64,000 bases of DNA from Centrapalus pauciflorus. Its lineage: Eukaryota > Streptophyta > Magnoliopsida > Asterales > Asteraceae. Shown here in pieces: positions 54,191 through 64,000 of this stretch; positions within the stretch are counted from its first letter, which is position 1, and the number at the start of each line of letters is the position of its first letter. The position numbers were made by a program, and so were the translations under genes. The stretch lies in contig JAANYP010002788.1 in assembly GCA_020465985.1 (NCBI GenBank), positions 1 through 64,000 on the forward strand, in the 5' to 3' direction. The notes under the pieces were generated by a model. That model did no database searches and had not been told where the DNA came from. It saw nothing but the letters and a program-made list of their open reading frames with translations.

Positions 54191-56866
54191 GTTTGATGCA
54201 AGGTAAAATATGTAGCCTTATTATTGATGGTGGGAGTTGTACCAATGTTGTGAGTAATGAGGTAATTGAGAAGTTGAATTTGCACACGTTGAAGCATCCA
54301 CACCCACATAAGCTTCAATGGTTGAATGAATGTGGCGAAGTGAAGGTGACTAAACAGGCCTTGATCACATTTTCCATCGGTAAGTACAAAGACGAAGTGA
54401 TGTGTGACGTGGTTTAACTGCAAGTAAGTCATATACTTGTTGGTAGACCTTGGCAATTTGATAGGAAAGTTATCTATGATGGTTTTCTTAATCAATATAT
54501 GCTTAAAGATCATGAAAAGAAAGTAGTTCTTGTCTCGCTAACCCCACAACAAGTGCAGGAGAACCAAATTAAAATGATCACATCAAAGGGAGCTTGGAAG
54601 GATGAGAGGTAAAAAAATGAGTGCAAAGTGAAAAAAATGAGCGATAAAAATAAACCAAAGAGTGTTGAGGGTGAGAAAAGTGAGACAAATGATGATGAAA
54701 AAAGAGAATGTGTCAAGAAGAATTTCTTTGCAAAAACGAGTGAAGTTAAGAGAGCGATTGACGAAAAAAATAGAGTGATAGTGTTCGTATTCAAGGAAGC
54801 TTGTACATATGTTGAAAAACTAACCAACAATCCACCAAGTTTTGTTGTGAATCTTTTGCAGGAATACGAAGATGTCTTCCCAAAGGAAGAACCAAGTGGT
54901 TTACCACCTTTACGAGGGATCGAGCATCGCATTGATTTCATTCCAGGGGCTACCAAACCGTCCAGCCTATAGAGCTAATCCCGAGGAGACACGAGAAAAT
55001 TAAAGATAAGTGGAGGATTTGCATTCAAGAGGAGGAATTCGAGAATCCATGAGTCCATGTGTTGTACCGGTCATCGTGGTACCCAAGAAGTCAGGTGAAC
55101 GGAGAATATGTATGGACTGTAGAGCCATCAACAAAATAGCGGTAAAGTATCGCTACCCTATTCCAAGGTTAGATGATATGTTGGATGAGTTGCATGGTGC
55201 TAAGATCTTCTCAAAATTGATTTTAAAAGTGGGATCATCAAATTCGAATTAATGAAGGTGATGAATGGAAAACAACTTTTAAAACAAAGTTTGGTTTGTA
55301 CGAGTGGCTAGTTATGCCCTTTGGACTAACTAATGCTCCTAGTACATTCATGAGGTTAATGAATCATGTTTTACGAGAGTACATTGGTAAGTTTGTCGTG
55401 GTCTATTTTGATGATATCCTGATATATAGCATTAATGTTGAAGTTCACTTGGAACATTTACGTCTTGTTTTGCAAACTTTAAGAATAGAGTCATTATTTG
55501 CTAACTTAAAGAAGTGCACATTTTGCATGGATAAGGTTGTTTTTCTTGGTTTTGTTGTAAGTGGCCAGGGAATTGAGGTGGATGATGAGAAGTTCAAAGC
55601 AATCAAAGAATGGCCAACTCCAACAACAGTGTCCCTGGTTAGAAGCTTCCATGGGCTTGCAAGTTTCTATCGAAGGTTTGTTCGTGACTTCAGTACCATA
55701 GCTGCCCCCCTTAATGAACTTGTGAGGAAGGAGGTTAGCTTTCATTAGGAGAAAGGCAAGAAGCTGCATTCAATTTTCTAAAAGAAAGGATGACTTCTAC
55801 TCCTATTCTTGCATTGTCTAATTTCAATAAAATGTTTGAAATTGAGTGTGATGCATCCGGGGTGGGTATTGGGGCTGTTTTGATTCAAGAAGGTAGACCA
55901 ATTGCATATTTTAGTGAAAAATTAAAGGGGGCTCACTTGAATTATTACACTTATGAAAAAGAGCTTTATGGATTGGTTAGATCTTTGCAAACATGGCATC
56001 ATTACTTAAGTCCTATGGAATTTGTAGTTCATACGGATCATGAGTCCCTTAAGTACCTTAAGGGGCAAGCTAATTTGAGTAGGAGGCATATCAAATTGGT
56101 TGAATTCATTGAGTTATTTCCTTATGTGATCAAATACAAAAAGGGTAAAGAAAACATTGTGGCCGATGCATTGTCTAGACGTCATACTCTTATCACCACA
56201 TTGAGTTCTAAGCTTCTTGGGTTTGGATCACTTAAAGAAATGTACAAAGATGATTCTGATTTTTCTTCCTTATACGTTGCTTGTGAACATGCTTCATGAT
56301 ATGTTTTATAGGCATGATGGTTATTTGTTTAAAGAAAACAAGTTATGCATTCCAAAGTGTTCTATACGGGAGCTATTTGTACGCGAGGCTCATGGTGGAG
56401 GGTTGATGGGCCATTTTGGTGTCCAAAAGACACTGGATATTTTGAAGGAACATTTCTATTGGCCTAAGGTGAGAGAAGATGTTATGAAGATCTATGAAAG
56501 ATGTGTGCCATGTAAACAGGACAATCAAAATCCAAGCCTCATGGGTTGTATATGCCACTACCAATTCTTCAGCAACCATGGGTTGACATCTCCATGGACT
56601 TTGTGATCGGGTTGCCTAGAACAAAGAATGTTCATGATTCTGTGTTTGGGTGGTTGATCGATTCTCTAAGATGGCACACTTCATTGCATGTAAGAAGACT
56701 GATGATGCTTCACATGTTGCAGACTTGTTTTTCAAAGAGATTGTTTGTTTGCATGGTGTGCCGTGAACCATAGTAAGTGATAGGGATGTCAAGTTTCTGA
56801 GTCATTTCTGGCGTGTTCTTTGGAGTAAGTTGGGTACCAAACTTTTGTTTTCAACCACAAGTCACC
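54190..56866 (+). pseudogene. element D pol: protease, RT, RNase H, integrase start
   Basis: Protease LIIDGGSCTNVVS is present, with a stop near 54415. RT has IPRLDDMLDELHG, MPFGLTNAPSTF, YFDDILIYS and FHGLASFYRRF. RNase H has ECDASGVGIGAV, HTDHESLK and NIVADALSRR. Integrase has zinc-region residues (HFYWPKVREDV, C-x2-C) and the start of the core (SMDFVIGLPRT), ending at TTSH where J begins. Frameshifts lie near 54960, 55240, 55745, 56290 and 56560. The order is as in B, so the same lineage is likely. Confidence 0.75.
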
Positions 56867-58616
<1,750 letters not shown>

Positions 58617-59231
58617 TGTAAGGTCTTGACTCTACGGATCTATCTCGACGCGACACCGTCCAACGAGCGTGGAATCCTCGTTAGCGGCTTGACGGTAAGA
58701 TAACACTCACGGGAACACTGAGACGACCACAGTGTTATACGAACGACTACGAACGCACCTACACGATGATTCTCTCCGAACAACACTCTCTGATTACTAG
58801 TAAACTCGAGATCGCCTTTGCTTAAACACGCACTGAAATTCTGCAAAGTCTAATAATTATTCGAGTTAATCCTTGACAGATTCGAGTTTGTCTATGACAA
58901 ATTCGAATCAGGCCCAAGGCCCATTCGAATTTGTCCTCATGACAAGTTCGAATTTACCTTCATGATAAATTCGAATATACTCCAAATTCGAATTTCACAT
59001 GTCAAACTTCTATTTGAACCTATGTTTTAACTTATGTTTGAATTTATCTTTGAACTTTATGTTTGAACTTCTTGTAATACATTACACTAAGTTCAAACAT
59101 ACAATCAATCAATATCAAACACACATTAATACATATGTCAAACACTATTCAATATTCAATACCAAGTTACTTGAGTTACACAAAATGCTAACAAAACTTA
59201 GACTGCTATCGTCACACAGAGTGTATTAACA
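58617..59231 (-). repeat. 3' LTR of copia copy 3 (615 bp)
   Basis: Minus strand starts TGTTAATACAC at 59231 and ends GACCTTACA at 58617. It keeps YTCGAR motifs (about 58860-58990) and the CTAACGAGGATTCC segment near its end. Confidence 0.85.
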
Positions 59232-59251
59232 GACTCCCCCTTGACGATAGC
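59205..59251 (-). promoter_or_regulatory. polypurine tract inside a conserved hairpin, copy 3
   Basis: Minus-strand purine tract AAGGGGGAG (59242-59234) between the arms GCTATCGTCA and TGACGATAGC (plus 59205-59214 and 59242-59251). The same 10-bp stem as in copies 1 and 2 is retained although the LTR start has changed to TGTTAA. Confidence 0.75.
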
Positions 59252-59272
59252 TTCTAACTATTTACAATTTAA

Positions 59273-62178
59273 CTAAGTACTTGGTTCATACAGACTACTA
59301 CCTGCATATAGACCTACATCTATACATACTCTTACTATCTTCTGGAACTTCCTGGCTTCAGATCGCCATCCTTCGTGAAAGAAGATATGCTGATCATGTA
59401 GCTTTTTCAGGTCGTCCATAGATAAGTTTATTAAGTGTAGTGGATCATACACTCTCAAAATGACTTTGTCCTGTGCATCCTCCATAACAGCTTCACCAGT
59501 TTCATCATCGACATACCACCATTTCATGTTGCTTAAAACATTCTGTGCCATCGGTTTCATTGGCACCTTCTTCAACCATCTCACAGGTTTGTATACCATT
59601 CTGGCCCATGGCCTACCTGTATGCAGATCTATTCTTGATTCGTCCTCGACTCTCTTCCCGGTTCTAGGCTTGAGCCTTTCAAACTTTCCAGATCTACCCT
59701 CTCTTCTGATTATCTTTGCGATCACTTCAGCATAAGGGTCATCTCCATTGTTGATCAACTCTTTCCAAGCTAACTCCTTCACTTCAACCTTGGGCAGTGT
59801 ATTAAATACTTTCAGTGTTCGCCTCAAGTACTGAAGTCCATCTCTCCTTTTTAATATAAATAGCTGCAATTCTCGGTCAAAGAACCAGCTGATAATTCCT
59901 CCTGAGAGATTTTCTGCCCCCGGAATTCTCATTCTTTTCTTCATCTTAGGTTCTGTTTTCTTCTCTTCTTTCCTGAACCACAAATTCATCAATTCATCCT
60001 TCGATGGCTCTTTCTCGGCTTCTTCGAGTTCAGAATCTTCGACCGAGGCTATCTTGATTTCATCAATATCAATCACATTGTGATTGTCTCTTACATATAA
60101 CTCCGTGATAGGTTGTGAGTTGATAACCACTTCATTAACATTATCGTCCTCATCCTCTCTCACTTCGTCATCGGATCTCCAATCAATTATTTCCTCCGGT
60201 ACGAATTCCACTTCCTCCAATTCCTCTATCTCTTCCTCAAAATCAAACTCCATTACTTCTTCCTCGATATCTTTCAGCGCGTCTATCATTTCGCTCTCGA
60301 ATGTCCTTGAGGAACCAGCTTGACCTCCTTCACCTTCAACACTAGTCTGACTTGGCAACCCCTGAAGTTCAGCATGTTGAGCAGCAGAAAAATCTACTGG
60401 CTCACTCTCTTTAGGCGCATCGGGATCATTGCCTTCGTCATCATCTCTCCTTAATATCTCAGCATCCCTGCATAGTGCGGATCTCGGCAGCCTGGTCGGC
60501 GACAAACGTCTTCAGCTCAAGATTTTCCTTATCTATATTCGCATTGTGTGCTTGAAGTTCACCGACCGCTTTCGTAAGTTGGAATATTTGGACTTGTTGG
60601 AAATCAACCTTGCTTCTAAGCTCAGAAAACCGTTGATTGTCAATGAAGGTGGATGAGGTTGATGGTATGGATGTGATAGGTGACGGGGTGATTCGGTGGT
60701 AGAATTGATGATTGAACAGGTGGTGGTGGTGGTGCAATGGCTGTTTGAGTTGATGGCTGAGCGGTTGGAATTTCTGGCTCAGAAGCAGAGGCCGATGAAG
60801 CTCCCTGCATAAAACGATGCCTTTTGGCCCTATGCCTAGGCACCAAAGGAGTAGTATCATCAATTTTGAAATCGGAATCATCCCCATCCGAATCCCCAGA
60901 CACTCTTCTTTTCTCTGCTTCTTGATTTATCACTATTATTCGGGATCCATATGTACTTATTTGGATAGACGGGTCTTCTGTTTCTTTCTCAACCTCAATC
61001 TCTTCTACTTTCTCTGATTCAGATTCAGATATCGACTCAGCTTGACCTTCTTCCTTTGGCACATAATCCTCTATCTGGCGAAAAATATCATCTTCACCAG
61101 CTGGTGGTTCCAGAATATCTCCAACAAGTTCAGAATTAATCCCCTCATTTGCAAGCGGCCCTTGTGCCCATATTTCTTCCAATGTCTCCACCCGTGGATC
61201 AGTTACGGGGGCTACACTTGAAGGACCAGCTTCTTCTAGCTCTTGCACTCTGCTCGTTGAAGGCCTAGTAGCCTGAGTCTGTCTAACTGAAGGTCTCTGC
61301 CTCCTCCTTTGTTTTTACTGAGGCCTCTGCTGTAGCTGTTGCTGTTGCGGCTGTTGCTGAACTTGAACTTCCCCGGCCCAGTTGGCACCTTCAGGGGCTT
61401 GAAAATCCAGATTCACCACAGCACCAAAAAGTGGTGCCTCCACTGGTCTAGCCAAAGCACCCCTGTGGGCTTGACAATCAGCAAAAATCCTTTTGTCGAT
61501 TACAGCTACACTTTGAATCTCGGGTAATTGCGGCAGATTCGGCAAGAAATGTCGGATTAACATCATCACGAACCTCGGGTACATCAAAAATCTTTCTCTT
61601 GCTGGAGCTGTTATCTGGTGAACAAACTCCGCAAAAAACATTTCAGAGTAACTGAACCTCTGGTTATAGACCAACGCAATCATTGTCGATTGAATCTTCG
61701 ACCCAATGTAATCGAAATCTGCTTTCTTTGGAGCGAAGCACACCATGAAGACGTGTGCAACATATCTTCTCTGCCCGATTAAACAGCTTTTCATGTATGA
61801 CGCGTTAGTCACATCGAGGCCATACCCCATTCTTATGAATGCTGCTTGGCGAACTTCCAGCGGGAAGTCAATTGGCCCATTTTCTTGCTCGGCAGAACCC
61901 AACTACAAGACTCTGCGTAACACATCTGCTGAAAACACGAGAGGTTGTCCAGCGATCTTGGTCCTTAACACTGTCGGAGTAACAGTACAATCGACCTGCA
62001 GATGGTCCCAAAATTCCTGAACATACGGCAGTACTATCTGAACGTTGTGCGAAAGGGCATAAGAAACCCTTGAAGCGGCCAAAAAATCCACCATCTGGCG
62101 GAATGCCTGAGCTTTAGGCAGCACACGGTCTGGAGAAATGACCATATTGTGCTTTTGGACAAACACACTATCCGCCAT
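59273..62178 (-). pseudogene. copia accessory ORF3, copy 3
   Basis: Starts MADSVFVQKHN at 62178 right after a TTGTGCAG acceptor. The N-terminal domain includes AGQPLVFSADVLRRVL, then a stop (61905-61903) in place of a Gln codon, and HFLPNLPQLPE. A Gln-rich tract and another stop near 61315 follow, then a Pro-rich tract with a frameshift near 60700. The coiled coil is shortened (HNANIDKENLELKTF) and runs into a second shift near 60480, with its last 20 or so residues lost. The acidic and C-terminal domains (ISWFFDRELQLF, RIDLHTGRPWA) are open to 59273. This is the most diverged copy, yet the two conserved domains are retained. Confidence 0.75.
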
Positions 62179-62180
62179 AT

Positions 62181-62664
62181 CTGCACAATAAAGTATATAA
62201 TATATTAGAATGATCAAAATAAACATAAACTTGTTTAAATTCAAACTTGTTTTATTTTGGACTTGTATAAGTTCAAAATCCAACACATATGAATTTCTAC
62301 AAGTTATTTAGTCAAAGATTTCGATTTTAATGGTAAATTCGAATAACATATTCGAAACTACCCTCATTCGAGTTTATTGGCTTGTTCGAGTTTAGTGACA
62401 AACTCGAAGCCACGATCAAACTTGAAGGTCGGCTATTTCAAAACAAGAATCCAAGATTTAAACCATTTTAGACTTAGAAAATTACATCCATTAGTCGTAA
62501 TAGGTTCTAATCGAAGATGTTTGTCACTTAGTTGAAGTTTCACCGGTTCAAACTTTGTTATATTGAATTACAAAGTTCACACTATTAAAACCTCAAAATC
62601 GGTCGATTTTGACACAAATTGAGTCTAAAACGTCCTAAATCTTGTACAATGATGTTGATTATAC
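62181..62664 (-). other. putative 5'-UTR intron of ORF3, copy 3
   Basis: 484 nt on the minus strand from donor ATCTAG|GTATAATCAAC to acceptor TTTATTGTGCAG, two bases before the ORF3 ATG. The donor is 159 nt after the TATA box, and the leader between them has no ATG. Confidence 0.5.
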
Positions 62665-62823
62665 CTAGATTTGGTAGTATTCTTGAACACAAACGGACAA
62701 AAACTCGATTAATAGTGGGAAACTCGAAACGACAAAGTCGAAGCACTAAATTCGAAATCGCTCAATATAAACTCGAAGGACTAAATTCGAATGTAGATGA
62801 ATAATGAATGTTCACTGTTGACC

Positions 62824-62831
62824 TATTTATA
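62824..62831 (-). promoter_or_regulatory. putative TATA box for ORF3, copy 3
   Basis: Minus strand reads TATAAATAGGTCAACAG, almost identical to copy 2 and equivalent to 5357 in copy 1. Confidence 0.55.
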
Positions 62832-64000
62832 TCAACCACCTTCGAGTTTGCTTCCAATTCGAATTTACTGCCAAATTCGAATGTAACATTCGACTTTGGC
62901 TTAAATTCGAATTTAACTAAAAATTTCAAAAATTTTGAAAATCTTTGAATTAAATTCAACTTTTCCAACTTTTTCGTGTAACGGACCAAACTATGCAAAA
63001 TTATTTACCCTAAGCACAAGATTTTCACGCAGTGATTATTTTATACAACTAAGAATGCATCCTCAGTAACCTTGACCTTTTTCCTAAATAAGATTAAAAT
63101 TAAAATTAAAATTGAAGTAAAAATAAAATAAAATAAATTAATAAAATAAAGCAAAATTAAAAGTTTGAACAAAAAACTTAAACTTAGACTAATCTACATT
63201 AATTTTAATATTTACAACCAATACTTAACACTTACAAAATATTTTTGGTGAGTGTAGTCAAAGAAAGGTTCAATCAGATAGCGGTGTCAAATACGCACTT
63301 TAAGTATTCAAACTTTCACACTTAGGAATTTTTTATTCCTTTTTATTGTTTGTCGTGACACACAGTTCTAGCCGATTGTTGGTATTATTTTCCCTTTAAA
63401 CATGTTACACTTCGGAATATCCCTTGGCCTTTTTATTTTTCAAGAAATTACCCTACGTGACTCACACTTAGACATACTTCTATGATCAAGGCATACACAC
63501 AATGATTATAACCTTTTGGTATTGCAAACTTTCTTTTAAAGGCAAACATCGGACACAGGTCTGTATTTACATACAACAAAGTGTCTTAGTTTGTCTTAAG
63601 GTTTATTTTTAAAGCTAGCAAGACAGCGGTGACAGGTCTATACTTAGGTACAACAGAGTTACTTGTTTTGACTCTTAACTCAGTATGATTTTTCTATTCT
63701 TTCCATTTCGTTAAGATGTATATGATGTTGCTATACATCCCCAGAAAGTTTGCATACCTCATTTAGAATCAATGTCTGTATGTCTCTAACATAAAAATTA
63801 AGACCAATTGGTCATACATCTAAGTTAGTGACACGTCTGACTTTTTCTTGAATATTTTATTAGCCTCGAGACTCCCTATATGTATTATGCCTACCAACAT
63901 ATCATACTAGATAGTGTACAACACTTAGAATTTTAGGTGCATTATGTGTGAAAGCTTAACACTTAGAGATTGTAAAGACTATGCTAATTTTCGTCACTTT

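Larger units (their letters stand above)
51601..56866 (+). mobile_element. Ty3/gypsy element D (CRM-like), 3' end missing
   Basis: 5' LTR, PBS, A-rich leader, gag, protease, RT, RNase H and integrase start. Similar to B in gag and pol but from a different family with its own LTR. It interrupts pararetrovirus E2 at 51600 and is itself interrupted in the integrase at 56866 by LTR J. Confidence 0.8.
58617..64000 (-). mobile_element. Ty1/copia (Sirevirus-type) retrotransposon, copy 3, runs off the window
   Basis: On the minus strand: spacer (64000-62179), ORF3, polypurine tract and 3' LTR ending at 58617. It has the same order and motifs as copies 1 and 2 but is clearly more diverged. It interrupts LTR J. 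GAAAT at 58612-58616 is the predicted target duplication. Pol is beyond the right end. Confidence 0.85.
62179..64000 (-). other. post-pol spacer of copia copy 3
   Basis: Minus-strand counterpart of 4110-6055. It contains the CAGACCTGT repeats (plus 63540-63660), the YTCGAR cluster (about 62335-62920), the TATA box and the putative intron. No coding frame. It continues beyond the window. Confidence 0.75.

Overview
This window looks like intergenic, repeat-dense DNA from a flowering plant. No host gene, tRNA or rRNA could be supported. Almost every base belongs to an LTR retrotransposon or an endogenous pararetrovirus (Caulimoviridae), mostly broken by stops and frameshifts and inserted into one another. 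The accessory protein carried by the copia elements resembles a family I associate mainly with Asteraceae, so a daisy-family genome is my best guess. That is inference, not a database result.

Layout. 1-9767: 3' part of a Ty1/copia element of Sirevirus type (copy 1): gag/pol, a 2.2-kb spacer, an accessory ORF (here ORF3) and its 3' LTR. 9768-15520: spacer, ORF3 and 3' LTR of a second copy, which copy 1 appears to interrupt. 15521-16119: part of a Ty3/gypsy LTR that copy 2 interrupts. 16120-25080: a Tekay-like chromovirus arranged pol, 3.4-kb LTR, PBS, gag, partial LTR. 25081-29497: pieces of other Ty3/gypsy elements (G, H, K). 29498-29975: a rearranged pararetrovirus fragment. 29976-40819: gypsy element C on the minus strand, flanked by TTATG target duplications, with related element B (30377-37589, plus strand) lodged in its LTR. 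40820-51600: two pararetrovirus copies, E1 (minus) and E2 (plus), head to head. 51601-56866: gypsy element D, which interrupts E2. 56867-58616: an LTR fragment (J) that interrupts D. 58617-64000: a third copia copy on the minus strand, which interrupts J and runs off the window.

The most interesting system is copia ORF3. In all three copies it is preceded by the same gene-like arrangement: a TATA box, an ATG-free leader of about 130 nt, a conserved AG|GTATAA donor 158-159 nt after the TATA box, a 484-531 nt T-rich intron-like stretch, and a TTGTGCAG acceptor two bases before the ORF3 start codon. Between copies 1 and 2 many ORF3 differences are synonymous. This suggests the retrotransposon carries an independently transcribed, spliced accessory gene of unknown function that was under selection while the family was active. 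The same copies share a hairpin that places the polypurine tract in its loop, a dense array of YTCGAR motifs in both LTR and spacer, and a three-copy CAGACCTGT repeat after pol.

Other points: a probable 83-nt GT-AG intron inside the Tekay RT gene; an as-1-like palindrome overlapping the stop codon of pararetrovirus E1; paired hairpins in the gypsy LTR with compensatory changes; pol ORFs that run into the 3' LTR, as in centromeric (CRM) retrotransposons; and a gag-integrase fusion in element C made by deletion. All boundaries and family assignments come from reading the sequence alone.
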